Origin: Psychrobacter sp. ANT_WB68
GTDB lineage: Bacteria; Pseudomonadota; Gammaproteobacteria; Pseudomonadales; Moraxellaceae
Direction: 5' to 3'
Assembly (NCBI RefSeq): GCF_008369115.1
Contig: NZ_VOAZ01000004.1
Location: 124,001 to 188,000, forward strand
Length of the DNA stretch: 64,000 nucleotides
Shown here: in pieces, positions 45,739-55,816 of the stretch
Position numbering within the stretch: position 1 is the stretch's first letter
Layout: each line of letters begins with the position of its first letter
Translations under genes and position numbers: made by a program
The notes under the pieces: model-generated
Database searches by the model: none
What the model was told of the DNA's origin: nothing
The model's input: only the letters and a program-made list of their open reading frames with translations

Positions 45739-48627
45739 ATGACTATCTCTATCGCTTCATTGCACAGCACCGAATTCGCCGTTGGTCAACGTTATTTATC
45801 TGATACGGAGTCTGAGCTTGGCTTGGGGGTGGTTATCGATGTCGATGACCGCTGTGTGCATATCCTATTTCCACAAAGTGAAGAGACCCGCGTTTATGCA
45901 AAAAACTCAGCGCCGTTATCACGCGTGGTGTTTAAAGTGGGTGATAGCATTTCTGACCAAGCAGGCAAAAGCTATACAGTGACGGCGGTCGAAGAAGTGA
46001 TGGGCGTGCTCAAATACAGTGTCGATGAGCACGAGCGCGGCATTATGGAAACCCGTCTGGCTGCCAATATTACGTTGGCCAAGCCGCTTGAGCGCCTGCT
46101 CGCTGGTCGTATTGAGCGCGGTGATTGGTATGAGCTGCGTCAAGATATCCTACGTATGCAGTCGGCGCTTGCTGGTCATCCGCTGAAAGGCTTGATGGGC
46201 GCGCGCGTCGATATCATCGAGCATCAGCTGTATATAGCGCATGAAGTTGGCAAACGTATCGCGCCACGCGTGTTGCTTGCTGACGAAGTCGGTCTGGGTA
46301 AAACCATTGAAGCGGGTTTGATTATTCATCAACAGCTACTAACGGGTAAGGCTGAGCGTGTATTGATTCTCGTGCCAGACAGTTTGCAATATCAGTGGAT
46401 GATTGAGCTGCGTCGTCGTTTTAACCTAAATTTTGCTTTGTTTGATTTGGTACGTACGGCGGCGATTAAAGAACATGACCCTGAGCAAAACGTCTTTACG
46501 ACTGAGCAATGTATCATCGCTGGTATGGACTTACTCCTTGATCATCCTGACTTATATGACCAAGCGATGGAAGCCGGTTTTGATTTATTGGTGGTTGATG
46601 AAGCGCATCACCTGCATTGGGATGAGGTGCAAGGCGGCAATGATAAATATGACTTAATCGCTGACTTTGCCGAAGAAACACCGGGCGTCATGCTATTAAC
46701 CGCAACGCCGGAGCAACTTGGCGCGCAAAGTCACTTTGCCCGTCTGCGTTTATTAGACCCCGATCGCTTTGATGATTTAGATGAATTTATTGATGGTCAA
46801 GAAGCCTTTGCTGAAACGGCTGCGGTCGCTAGCGTTTTAATCGAAGATAAGCCCTTAAGCGACGGTCAAATTGCCGCTTTAAGTCATCTGCTTGCTATTA
46901 GTGTCGATGAGTTAGGTGCTATTAATGATGATGAAAAATTAAGAACCTATGCGCTCAATGAACTCCTTGATCGTCATGGTACCGGACGTATTTTATTCCG
47001 TAATACCCGTGAAAGCGTTAAAGGCTTCTATGGGCGTAGCAGCCAGCCGTATCCACTACCGTTGCCAGAAGCATGGATAGATAGCTACCAAACCAATGGC
47101 AAATTGCGTGAGCAGCTATGGGGCGAAGAAAATCAACCTGATGGCAGCTGGTTAGAAGATGACCCGCGTGTGCCGTGGTTGATTGATATCTTAAAAGGTG
47201 AGCTCAAGCATAAAAAAGTGCTATTGATTGCCCGTAGTGGTGCGACGGTTGAAAGTTTAGAGGCGGTATTGCGCCTCCATGCCGGTATTAAGACCGCTAT
47301 CTTTACCGAACAGATGACCCTGCTTGAGCGTGACCAAGCGGCGGCATTCTTTGCCGATAGTGAAGGCGCGCAGATATTATTATGCTCGGAGATTGGCTCA
47401 GAAGGTCGTAACTTCCAGTTTGCTAGTCAGTTGATACTATGGGATTTACCGGCCAATCCGGACACACTAGAGCAGCGTATCGGTCGCCTAGACCGCATCG
47501 GGCAAACGCAGCAAATTATGCTGCATATCCCTTATGTCCAAGGTACCGCGCAAGAGCGTCTGTATCAGTGGTATAACGATGCACTAAATATGTTTAATCA
47601 GATTTCACCGACCGCCCAAAGCGTGCAAGAGCAATATATCCAAGACCTAAAGCCGATGCTCGAAGGCGCTGATAACGACGCTAACCGTACGACATTACAA
47701 GATATTATTGATGCCGCGCTACAAACGCGTTTGGATCTAGAGGCACAGTTGCAAGCTGGTCGTGATCGCCTTTTAGAGTACAACTCATGCCGTCCGCGCG
47801 TTGCTGGTCGTATCGCTGATGCCATGCGTGAATTCGATGGGCATAATTTATTGCCGCAATTTATCGAGCGCTTTTTTGCTTCCGCCAATATTGACCACAA
47901 TATCCAGCGTGATGGCTCATGGGTGATTGCTCCGATTGATAGTACGGAGATTAGTGATTATATCGACGGTCTGCCACTGGGTGATGAAGATGGCATGACG
48001 TTGACATTCGAGCGTGAGCAAGCGCTGCAGCGTGAAGATATCGAATTCATTACTCATGAGCATCCATTGATGCGCGCGATTTATGAGCTGGCAAGTACCA
48101 GCACCTTTGGTAATACCACCGTTGCGATGCTCAAAAGTGCTGCTATGCCACAAGGTATGGTGATGTTAGAGGTGAATTTCCGCGTCGAAGCGATTGCGCC
48201 AAGATTGCTCAATTTGCCTGCGACGTTGACCACACAAAACATCCGTGTGTTTATTAGTGAGCAGGGCAGTGATTTATCAGCACGTATCAGCGCTGATATG
48301 ATTATGCCGCATATTGAGCGTTTGGATAAAAACCGCGCCCGCCAAGTGATTAAAGTTCGCGGCGATGTGATTGAGCAGCGTTATTATGAAGCAGAAGACA
48401 TTGCCCGTCAGCAGCTAGCAGGAATCGGTGAGCAAGCAAGCGCTCGTTTTAGCCAGCAGTGGTCACGTGAAATCAAACGTCTAAAACATCTACAAACCAT
48501 CAATCCTAACGTACGTCCAGAAGAGATTGAGCGCTTAGAGCAGCTAAAAGCCCAAGGTGAGCAAGCATTGGGTAATCTGTCTTTAGTCCCAGACTCTATC
48601 CGTGTGTTGGTGGCGGTGAAACCGTAA
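45739..48627 (+). CDS. rapA: RNA polymerase-associated ATPase RapA
   Basis: A Swi2/Snf2-type ATPase that binds RNA polymerase and helps it recycle. The 962-residue protein starts with the RapA N-terminal Tudor-like region (FAVGQRYLSDTESELGLGVV), followed by Walker A LADEVGLGKTIEAGLI, motif Ia, the DEAH box in VVDEAHHLHW, LLTATPEQLG, and the second RecA lobe with CSEIGSEGRNFQFA and QRIGRLDRIGQ. The C-terminal RapA-specific domain runs from about residue 600. Length matches E. coli RapA (968). No strong ribosome site. Confidence 0.97.
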   Translation: MTISIASLHSTEFAVGQRYLSDTESELGLGVVIDVDDRCVHILFPQSEETRVYAKNSAPLSRVVFKVGDSISDQAGKSYTVTAVEEVMGVLKYSVDEHERGIMETRLAANITLAKPLERLLAGRIERGDWYELRQDILRMQSALAGHPLKGLMGARVDIIEHQLYIAHEVGKRIAPRVLLADEVGLGKTIEAGLIIHQQLLTGKAERVLILVPDSLQYQWMIELRRRFNLNFALFDLVRTAAIKEHDPEQNVFTTEQCIIAGMDLLLDHPDLYDQAMEAGFDLLVVDEAHHLHWDEVQGGNDKYDLIADFAEETPGVMLLTATPEQLGAQSHFARLRLLDPDRFDDLDEFIDGQEAFAETAAVASVLIEDKPLSDGQIAALSHLLAISVDELGAINDDEKLRTYALNELLDRHGTGRILFRNTRESVKGFYGRSSQPYPLPLPEAWIDSYQTNGKLREQLWGEENQPDGSWLEDDPRVPWLIDILKGELKHKKVLLIARSGATVESLEAVLRLHAGIKTAIFTEQMTLLERDQAAAFFADSEGAQILLCSEIGSEGRNFQFASQLILWDLPANPDTLEQRIGRLDRIGQTQQIMLHIPYVQGTAQERLYQWYNDALNMFNQISPTAQSVQEQYIQDLKPMLEGADNDANRTTLQDIIDAALQTRLDLEAQLQAGRDRLLEYNSCRPRVAGRIADAMREFDGHNLLPQFIERFFASANIDHNIQRDGSWVIAPIDSTEISDYIDGLPLGDEDGMTLTFEREQALQREDIEFITHEHPLMRAIYELASTSTFGNTTVAMLKSAAMPQGMVMLEVNFRVEAIAPRLLNLPATLTTQNIRVFISEQGSDLSARISADMIMPHIERLDKNRARQVIKVRGDVIEQRYYEAEDIARQQLAGIGEQASARFSQQWSREIKRLKHLQTINPNVRPEEIERLEQLKAQGEQALGNLSLVPDSIRVLVAVKP

Positions 48628-48644
48628 TTTTAAGAAATCTAAAT

Positions 48645-48677
48645 AGGACGAGGTATAAGCAAATATCTCGTTCTTTT
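48645..48677 (+). terminator. Terminator after rapA
   Basis: AGGACGAGGTAT (48645-48656), loop AAGCAA, then ATATCTCGTTCT (48663-48674) and TTT, with two G-T pairs. Confidence 0.75.
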
Positions 48678-48977
48678 GTTTATCATGACTATCCTAGATA
48701 GTTATTTGATACATAGTTACTTGATGCTTAGCGTTCAGCGGCGACTGCTTAGTCAAAGCTGTTAATATTCATTAAGATGATTGGCTTTTCGCTTTATAAT
48801 GAGTTCTTAACAATCGTTTTATTGGTTGTTTATGGCTTATCCTAAGCGTTATCTTGTGGGGTTACTGCAAGCCATTTCATATTATTTTAAATTAAAATGC
48901 TGTATTAGCTTAAGTTATATCGTGTTGATAGGCTTTGGCATTGAGCGTTATTGATAAAAATAAGGAAACGTATCGTC
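48678..48977. other. Gap between rapA terminator and tesB
   Basis: 300 bp without a gene or a clear promoter; AT-rich. Confidence 0.4.
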
Positions 48978-49880
48978 ATGTCTGATTATTCGCAACTGAT
49001 AGATGAGCTGTTGGCTACCGTCGCGCTTATTGAAGTCAGCCCTGATGTTTTTGAAGGTAAAAGCCACGATTATGTTGGCAGTCGTATTTTTGGTGGGCAA
49101 GTACTTGCGCAAGCGATTATGGCAGCGGCGCATACACTAGATAAAGACAAACCTTGTCATTCACTGCACGGTTATTTTTTGCGCGGTGGCGATATCAATC
49201 AGCCGGTTATTTATAAAGTGCGCCGCCTGCGTGATGGTCGCAGTTTGTCTGCGCGTGAAGTAACCGCGATTCAGTATAAAGAAGTGCGCGGTAAAGCGCC
49301 TGTCGAGCAAGTGATATTTTCGATGATTGCCTCGTTCTCACCGATGGAAGAGGGGTTAGAATATCAAGAAGACATGCCCGTTTATCCGCCGCCAGAGGAT
49401 TTGCTTGCCGAGCAGGATTTAAAAGAAGAGTATGTGGGTAAAGTCCCAGAAGCCCTGAAAGCGCGCTTTATGCGTCACCGTCATGTCGAGATTAAGCCGA
49501 TTAAGCCGCGTGATCCTATCCATCCAGAACCGATGAAACCGAAACAAGCAAACTGGCTGCGTATTCGCGAACTGGGCAAGCAGCCAGTGGCCATTCAGCA
49601 GGCACTGCTTGCGTTTTCGTCTGACTTTTATTTAGTGGGTACTGGGCTGATGTCACACGGTGTCAGCTTTATGACCAGTGGGCTGCAAGCGGCCAGTATT
49701 GACCATTCGATGCATTTCCATCGTGAGTTTGATTTGAATAATTGGCTACTATATGACATGTGGAGTGATACCACTTCTAATGCCAAAGGCTTAAACCATG
49801 GGCAGTTTTGGCAAGATGGTCGATTGGTAGCGACGGTACAACAAGAAGGTTTGATGCGGTTGCGTGTGCCCAAGTCCTAG
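48978..49880 (+). CDS. tesB: Acyl-CoA thioesterase II
   Basis: Hydrolyses medium and long acyl-CoAs to free acids. The 300-residue protein is a double hotdog fold. The N-terminal half shows SRIFGGQVLAQAIMAA and HSLHGYFLRGGD; the C-terminal half has the catalytic region SIDHSMHFHREFDLNNWLLYDM and NAKGLNHGQFWQDGRLVATVQQEGLMR (by pattern). Length is close to E. coli TesB (286). The open frame reaches a TTG at 48951; I chose the ATG at 48978 with AAGGA 11 nt upstream. Confidence 0.93.
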   Translation: MSDYSQLIDELLATVALIEVSPDVFEGKSHDYVGSRIFGGQVLAQAIMAAAHTLDKDKPCHSLHGYFLRGGDINQPVIYKVRRLRDGRSLSAREVTAIQYKEVRGKAPVEQVIFSMIASFSPMEEGLEYQEDMPVYPPPEDLLAEQDLKEEYVGKVPEALKARFMRHRHVEIKPIKPRDPIHPEPMKPKQANWLRIRELGKQPVAIQQALLAFSSDFYLVGTGLMSHGVSFMTSGLQAASIDHSMHFHREFDLNNWLLYDMWSDTTSNAKGLNHGQFWQDGRLVATVQQEGLMRLRVPKS

Positions 49881-49899
49881 CTATCCATATATTTATGAG

Positions 49900-49950
49900 C
49901 ATTAAATAAAAAGCGACTTAGAATTATTCTGGGTCGCTTTTTATTTAATG
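49900..49950. terminator. Bidirectional terminator between tesB and mutY
   Basis: An 18-bp stem (49900-49917 with 49933-49950) extended inward by G-T pairs and AGAA/TTCT. A/T-rich ends on both sides suit both convergent genes. Confidence 0.88.
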
Positions 49951-49971
49951 CCATTTAGTTGAATTCACTCA

Positions 49972-51204
49972 TTATTCCAAAATTTTAACCATTGCTCGTG
50001 GCAATCCAAGAGTTGCCTGCGCATCATTAGCATTTAACCAATTAATATTAATCTCTGCTGCTTGTAAGGCTTCGGTTATATCAGTCGCTTGCTTAGCATT
50101 TAAAGTTAATGACTGCGGTGTCAAATACCAATGAAAATGGGTGAGTGAATGCTTAATCGGTGCATCGTCCAATAAGGTTTTGTTAACCGATTTTCTTATT
50201 AATTCATTTTTGTCTAGCCACTCATTGATAATCTGCTCAGCCGTGGTAAATTCTGCTTCGTAGACTTTTTCATTACTAGCAACTTCTAATTTCGTATCAT
50301 CTTTAGTTTGTGATTCTTTAGCACTCGTCTTGCTACTACCTTTACCCTCAATTTTCTTTATAAACTCTAATGGCAAACTCCATAGTCCGCCCCAAATACC
50401 ATTATCAGGGCGCTGTAGCCAAAGTATCTCGCCATTTTCGTTTGTAATAAGCAATGCATTACTAAATTTACTGGGTTTGGGCTGTTTTTTGGCCTTGACT
50501 GGATAATCGGTTTCGCGACCCTGCGCATGGGCAATACAATCATTTTGCAGTGGACATAATAGGCAGGCAGGCTTGCTACGGGTGCATAAAGTCGCGCCCA
50601 TATCCATCATGGCTTGCGCGAACAGCCCTGAGCTCTCTCTAGGTGTTAAACGCTCCGCTAATGCCCACAGCTCTTTAGTCGTCCCCGACTTAGTAATATC
50701 ACTATCAATGGCGGCCCAGCGGGTGAGGACACGTTTGACATTACCATCACAGATGACGCCATAACGATGTAGCCCCATTGCCACAATCGCCCCAGCGGTC
50801 GAAGGCCCAACGCCAAATATGGCTTCCCAACCTGCTAGTGTCTGCGGAAAGTCGCCCGTTTCATTGATAACCTCAACCAACTGCTTCGCGCCTTTATGCA
50901 AATTACGCGCCCGCGCATAATAGCCAAGCCCCGCCCAGTGCTCCGCCACCGTATCCCATTCTGCTGCGGCTAAATCTTGCACCGTCGGAAAGGATTCCAT
51001 AAAACGGGCAAAGTAGGGTAACACAGTGGTCACTTGCGTTTGCTGTAGCATGACTTCGGATAGCCAAACGATATAAGGATTAGGCGTATCGGTTTGGTGC
51101 TGTTGCCAAGGTAAATCGTGGCGACCGTTTTCAGCGAACCAATCGAGAAGGCGGGGAGCGAATGAATCCAGAGAAGTTAATGACTGAGAAAATTGAGTAG
51201 GCAA
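49972..51204 (-). CDS. mutY: Adenine DNA glycosylase
   Basis: Removes A mispaired with 8-oxoguanine. The 410-residue protein shows the HhH-GPD fold: catalytic Glu in LSEVMLQQTQV, the hairpin FGVGPSTAGAI, catalytic Asp in CDGNVKRVL, and the [4Fe-4S] loop C-x6-C-x2-C-x5-C in CTRSKPACLLCPLQNDC. The C-terminal Nudix-like 8-oxoG domain (ILWLQRPDNGIWGGLWSLP, HFHWYL) carries an insertion of about 40 charged residues after the LWSLP segment. The frame is open to 51318, but the TTG at 51204 has AAGGA exactly 6 nt upstream and fits the family N-terminus, so I take it as the start. Confidence 0.93.
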   Translation of the reverse strand: MPTQFSQSLTSLDSFAPRLLDWFAENGRHDLPWQQHQTDTPNPYIVWLSEVMLQQTQVTTVLPYFARFMESFPTVQDLAAAEWDTVAEHWAGLGYYARARNLHKGAKQLVEVINETGDFPQTLAGWEAIFGVGPSTAGAIVAMGLHRYGVICDGNVKRVLTRWAAIDSDITKSGTTKELWALAERLTPRESSGLFAQAMMDMGATLCTRSKPACLLCPLQNDCIAHAQGRETDYPVKAKKQPKPSKFSNALLITNENGEILWLQRPDNGIWGGLWSLPLEFIKKIEGKGSSKTSAKESQTKDDTKLEVASNEKVYEAEFTTAEQIINEWLDKNELIRKSVNKTLLDDAPIKHSLTHFHWYLTPQSLTLNAKQATDITEALQAAEININWLNANDAQATLGLPRAMVKILE

Positions 51205-51210
51205 GAGTAT

Positions 51211-51215
51211 TCCTT
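51211..51215 (-). promoter_or_regulatory. Ribosome binding site for the mutY TTG start
   Basis: AAGGA on the minus strand, 6 nt before the TTG at 51204. No ATG with a comparable site exists upstream in frame. Confidence 0.6.
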
Positions 51216-51399
51216 GTAAATTGAACAGGGATATATAACGTTTGGGACTAACAGTGTTTATGGGGTGTAATACGATTGATACAAGACAATAGTAGGTGAG
51301 CTTCGTTATCAGCATCATAGGATAAAATGGTAATTGACTGCATTGTTTGCTAAGTAAAGTTTGAGTGGATTTTTAAATCAGTTAAAGGTAAGTAATAAA

Positions 51400-51426
51400 A
51401 ATATAAAAGGTGCGCTAGGCGCACCT
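51400..51426 (-). terminator. Terminator after the RbgA/YlqF gene
   Basis: AGGTGCGC pairs with GCGCACCT around a 3-nt loop; on the minus strand it is followed by TTTATATTTTT. Confidence 0.82.
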
Positions 51427-51447
51427 ACGAGCTAGGTTAGTGAATGT

Positions 51448-52404
51448 CTACTTCCGATTCTTCCGCGTTTTCAAACGACGTAAACGTTTTTCTTCTTCTT
51501 TAGCGATTCTTTTCTCTTCTGCAGCGATGCGTTGTTCGGCGACGACCAGCTCTTCAGCTTCGGTCATTGCTGGCGTCTCTAACGTAATATCGCCAAGCTT
51601 GCCACTACGTAGCTCGTTAATCAAAATCTCAGACATGCGGTAAGTGTCGACTTGATTGCCCGCGCGTACACAGCCGCGATTACGTCCAGCTATTTCAAAA
51701 AACTCCCAATCGGTCTTAGGCAGCTCGTCAATTTTATAGCGACTCTTTAGCAGCTCAGGATAAGCCTCTAATAAATACTCAGCCGTATAGCTGGCCACAT
51801 CAGCGAAGTCAAAAGCTGTATCACGAATACCGCCGGTCGCTGCCAAGCGATAGCCAGAATTTTCGTTTTCAACCTTTGGCCATAGCATACCAGGGGTGTC
51901 ATAGAGCATAATGTCATCGTCAAGTTTAATCAGCTGCTGCGACTTGGTTACAGCGGGCTCGTCACCGGTTCTTGCCACCGCGCGTCCAGCCAAGGTATTA
52001 ATCAGAGTCGATTTACCGACGTTTGGAATACCCATTATCATGGCTTTAATTTGACGACCGGTGCCAACTTTATTGGGCACGAGGTGTTTACAGATTGCGA
52101 TGATACGCTTGACGTCATCGGCTTTATTATTGTCGCAAGCGATGGCTTTAACGCCATCTTGTTGCTCAAGATATTCCATCCACGCTTTGGTCAATTCAGG
52201 ATCGGCGAGGTCAGCTTTATTTAAAATTTTGATGACCGGTTTTTCGCCGCGTAATGCCGCAACCATGGGGTTTTCGCTACTATAAGGAATACGCGCGTCA
52301 ATCACTTCAATGACGACGTCCATTTGCGGCATGATTTCTTTGATTTCGTTACGGGCTTTGTTCATATGCCCAGGGAACCACTGAATACTTGCTCTCTTAT
52401 CCAT
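51448..52404 (-). CDS. ylqF: Ribosome biogenesis GTPase YlqF/RbgA
   Basis: A circularly permuted GTPase for 50S assembly. Motif order proves the permutation: G4 NKAD (residues 62-65) comes before G1 GIPNVGKS (125-132) and G3 DTPGMLWPK. The N-terminus IQWFPGHMNKAR is the RbgA signature. The C-terminal 60 residues are very rich in Glu, Lys and Arg (EEKRIAKEEEKRLRRLK), an RNA-binding-type tail longer than in B. subtilis RbgA. 318 residues. It lies 244 bp upstream of mutY on the same strand, with a terminator between. Confidence 0.93.
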   Translation of the reverse strand: MDKRASIQWFPGHMNKARNEIKEIMPQMDVVIEVIDARIPYSSENPMVAALRGEKPVIKILNKADLADPELTKAWMEYLEQQDGVKAIACDNNKADDVKRIIAICKHLVPNKVGTGRQIKAMIMGIPNVGKSTLINTLAGRAVARTGDEPAVTKSQQLIKLDDDIMLYDTPGMLWPKVENENSGYRLAATGGIRDTAFDFADVASYTAEYLLEAYPELLKSRYKIDELPKTDWEFFEIAGRNRGCVRAGNQVDTYRMSEILINELRSGKLGDITLETPAMTEAEELVVAEQRIAAEEKRIAKEEEKRLRRLKTRKNRK

Positions 52405-52564
52405 CTGCTTTTATAACCTTTTATAAAAAATGCTAAAAGTAAGACGATCGTCATTTACTTTTTAATGGCGTCCAGTTTACTACATAAGCAAAGTAATGAC
52501 GCTAAAAAGTAATGATGCTAAAAGTGCTCACGTTAACATTTCATTTAATGCTCAGAGCATACTA

Positions 52565-55500
52565 TCATTTAGATACGCCTGCTAAGTCCTCGCGCGCTGG
52601 CGGTAATGGTGCTAAATAACCAATGACTAAGATTAAGCTACCCGCGCCAAGGAAGGAAATTACTCGCCAAATTGCCTCGGTTTGCGATAAATCAACCAAG
52701 ACCAATTTTAAAACCACAATACCCAATAAGCCAATACCCATAAACCATAGCGTACGCTGCCCATAGCGGCTAGCAATAATAGTGGCGACCAAGGCAATGA
52801 GCGTCCATAAGATAGTTAGTCCCGTCTGTACTTGCCCGCTATTCCAAGCGCCTCCTGTAACGTCGTATAAACCGCCAGTCCATAGCGGCGTGCCAATAAA
52901 TGCATGTAATGTTCTGACTAACATACTAGAGCCTATCCAAAGGCCAATCAGCGCTAAGACAATTAATAGCATATCGTTTTTAGGAATGGCACTTAATAGG
53001 TTTCTCGATTGCATCCCATGTGTCTGACGGAGCAAATAAACGCCCAAGCCGTAAAATACCACCAACCATAACGTCACATCATATAAGTTAAATAAGGGAA
53101 AATAGGGCAGTCCCCAAATCACGCCATCGTAAGTGAAGTTGGTAAAAACAGCCCAGCCTAAAGTCATAGGTACAAAGATTTTGGCACTGTCTAACAGTGC
53201 TTGATGCCAATCAAACCAATAAGGCGTAAGCGCTGAAGTTGTTGCTTTTGATTGCGAGTCTGGTTGCAGGTGTGACTGCTTATCATGGTATTGACCCATA
53301 GCATGACGCTGTGTCCACCATAATCCAGCCAACATCAGCGCAACCGGAACTAAAATAGTCATTACGCCTTTTGAATCGGGCAAGCCATAATGCATAGCTT
53401 CTGCCAATAGGATGATTCCCGCCCCAAGCCAGCTCGCGCTATCGTAGTCATTCAATTCCGCTTCTTTATGCCATGTTCTTAACCACAATTGCCCAATCAC
53501 CAACCAGCCTATGAGTAACGTGATAAATATCGGCCAATGAAAGGTTGTCCATTGATAGCTAAACTCATATTTTTGCGGCAGTTGAAATATCAGCATCGCA
53601 TAAAATAGCAGCAATAAACCATGACTAAACTGCCTAATCTCGCGCCACGAATGATAGTGATTAATTGCCTGATAAATGACAAGGCTGGTTAACATCGCCA
53701 ACCCTAGCAGTGCTGTTGTTGCCAATTGCCAGCTTACAAACCATTGGTCAAAATCGATGACCAATACATACAGCAACCAGCCTATTGCAGTAAAGGTTAA
53801 AAAGCGTATCAAAATTGGACTGCGCCACATCACCTTAAACACCATGCTTTGGCTATTAATACTGGTCAGCCATTGCTGAGCGGCTTGGCTACTAATACCT
53901 AGCGATTGAGCGACGGTTGTTGTTGAGTCAGACATTGAAGCTGCAGTTGTATTTTGCTGTGAAACGCGGTTTAGACTGTTATCTAAAGCGGCAGGCGAGT
54001 TGCTGGCGCGTAAAATAAACATCGTTGCTAGATAGCTGAGAGCCGAAATCGTCAAGGCTAGCGTTGGATAATCTTTGATAGTAAAGAATACATTTATCAG
54101 CAGCATGGCGATACTAAGTAGCTGTAATAACAATCCAAATAGTACTGACCATGCACGTAGCGAGCGCCGTCCAAACCATACCAAGGCCAGTCCTTGTACT
54201 GACCAGCCAAAAGCAATCCATTCAGCATCGAATGCCAGTGGAATCACCAAGGCTAAAAAGCCAAACCCTAACGCTAGCATGCCCTCAGTGATTAAGGCAT
54301 AACGCTGACTACGCCGGATAAAAAGCCAACCAATGCTCAAATAAATCACCGCTAAAACAGCACTGGTAATGGTCAAAGCGTTAGAAATACCCTCTAATAG
54401 CGCAGCAAATAAACCAAAGGCCAATATCGGTACTGAAAACAATAAACCGGTATCAATAGGAAATATATAGAGGTTGTTTGCTCTGTGAGCCTTATCTACG
54501 GTATTTATGTTATGTACACTGTCTGCACGAGTAAGACCTTCTTCATTAAGGGCGTTATAGGCAATGATTTGTTGCGCATAGCGAATGACGACAAATAAAT
54601 ACAGCAATACGTGCAGGGCGACCAGCGACACCAATGACCAGCGCTGCGCCTCAATAACAGCGCTTAAGTTTTCCGTTGCACCCCAATAGTATGCCAGTCC
54701 AAAAGTGACCACCACGCCGAGCAGATTAAGCATTTTCCAAGTACGGTAATGCGCAATGACGGCAATCGTTACGTTCAATAGTAGATAGTAGCTAAATAAT
54801 GTCACTAAATTACCGATATCGCTGTTGGTCAATATCGGCGCAAAGAAACCACCAGAAAGTGCCAACAGTGCCAACGGTAAAGCGTTTTGGCGTACGGCCA
54901 AGCCAATAGTGATGGCTGATAATATGCCAAGTCCAATAAAGCTCGGCACACTCGCCAGTACTTGATAGACACTATAAGCAAAAAAGGTTGTTAAATAAGC
55001 AATCGCCAAGCCTGCGCCTTGCAGAGTGATGCCATAAGCAAAACGATTTTTGGCTAGTTTTAATCCTAACGCCGCCAGCCCTAAGCCAATGATACCGATG
55101 CTCATAAGTTTCAAGGCAATCGGAATTTCAATATAGTCGCTTAATAAGCGTAGTAATAACACCACACCGATGAGCAATACCAATACCCCAACACGGACCA
55201 CCAAGTTACCGCCAAAAAACCAGTTTTTAACAGAGTGAATTAATGAGGTAACGATAGGGGTGGAGCGTTCGTCAGGCTCTATCGCTGAGGTAGAGATTTG
55301 TGGTTTTGATAATACTGATTCTGCTAGTTTTGGCAGTTCTGGAGGAGGTGTTGGTTGTGATTGCAGCTTCTCTGTAGGTTCAGAAATAATAACAGCGGAT
55401 GGAGCCAATTCTACCGTTGATGGCGCTGCTGATTCAGAACGACTCTCTTGAGTAGCATTTATATGAGCAGAATGAGAAAGTGATGCTATATTCACGCTAT

Positions 55501-55651
55501 CTTTATGCTTCTCAAGCTCAGCTTGCAGCTCTTTCATGTCATGGCGCAGCTGCTCAATTTGCCTAGTTATTTTCACATAGAGCACGACAACGATAATTAA
55601 TAAAATGGTAAAAGCCAGCCAACCCAACGGGTTTATTAATAGATATAGCAT
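52565..55651 (-). CDS. Giant DUF2339 multipass membrane protein
   Basis: A 1028-residue protein. An N-terminal helix (LLINPLGWLAFTILLIIVVVLYV) and a coiled coil (about 28-53) lead into a Ser/Pro-rich linker of about 80 residues, followed by some 25 or more hydrophobic segments up to the C-terminus. VKNWFFGGNLVVRVGVLVLLIG and the following FGYGITLQGAGLAIAYLTTF-like RFAYGITLQGAGLAIAYL segment are the DUF2339 signature as I recall. Function unknown. An ATG at 55651 was chosen over an in-frame GTG at 55660. One polar loop of about 55 residues (around residue 555-610) is Ser/Thr-rich. It is monocistronic by spacing. Confidence 0.8.
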   Translation of the reverse strand: MLYLLINPLGWLAFTILLIIVVVLYVKITRQIEQLRHDMKELQAELEKHKDSVNIASLSHSAHINATQESRSESAAPSTVELAPSAVIISEPTEKLQSQPTPPPELPKLAESVLSKPQISTSAIEPDERSTPIVTSLIHSVKNWFFGGNLVVRVGVLVLLIGVVLLLRLLSDYIEIPIALKLMSIGIIGLGLAALGLKLAKNRFAYGITLQGAGLAIAYLTTFFAYSVYQVLASVPSFIGLGILSAITIGLAVRQNALPLALLALSGGFFAPILTNSDIGNLVTLFSYYLLLNVTIAVIAHYRTWKMLNLLGVVVTFGLAYYWGATENLSAVIEAQRWSLVSLVALHVLLYLFVVIRYAQQIIAYNALNEEGLTRADSVHNINTVDKAHRANNLYIFPIDTGLLFSVPILAFGLFAALLEGISNALTITSAVLAVIYLSIGWLFIRRSQRYALITEGMLALGFGFLALVIPLAFDAEWIAFGWSVQGLALVWFGRRSLRAWSVLFGLLLQLLSIAMLLINVFFTIKDYPTLALTISALSYLATMFILRASNSPAALDNSLNRVSQQNTTAASMSDSTTTVAQSLGISSQAAQQWLTSINSQSMVFKVMWRSPILIRFLTFTAIGWLLYVLVIDFDQWFVSWQLATTALLGLAMLTSLVIYQAINHYHSWREIRQFSHGLLLLFYAMLIFQLPQKYEFSYQWTTFHWPIFITLLIGWLVIGQLWLRTWHKEAELNDYDSASWLGAGIILLAEAMHYGLPDSKGVMTILVPVALMLAGLWWTQRHAMGQYHDKQSHLQPDSQSKATTSALTPYWFDWHQALLDSAKIFVPMTLGWAVFTNFTYDGVIWGLPYFPLFNLYDVTLWLVVFYGLGVYLLRQTHGMQSRNLLSAIPKNDMLLIVLALIGLWIGSSMLVRTLHAFIGTPLWTGGLYDVTGGAWNSGQVQTGLTILWTLIALVATIIASRYGQRTLWFMGIGLLGIVVLKLVLVDLSQTEAIWRVISFLGAGSLILVIGYLAPLPPAREDLAGVSK

Positions 55652-55747
55652 CCTCGTCACTCAATTCACTCAATAGTAAAGTGATAATGACGCGATTTAC
55701 TCAGAAGTACAAGATAAGTCATTCAGATAGGAATCGATAAGATAAAT

Positions 55748-55783
55748 AAAAAGGGCCACTTATCTATTAAGCGGCCCTTTTTT
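55748..55783 (-). terminator. Terminator after the dienelactone-hydrolase-like gene
   Basis: AAAAAGGGCC pairs with GGCCCTTTTT, with an inner CTT/AAG pairing. It lies 34 bp after the gene's stop on the minus strand. Confidence 0.87.
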
Positions 55784-55816
55784 AATTATCTTTTATAAGG
55801 CATGTTTTGCAGAGGT

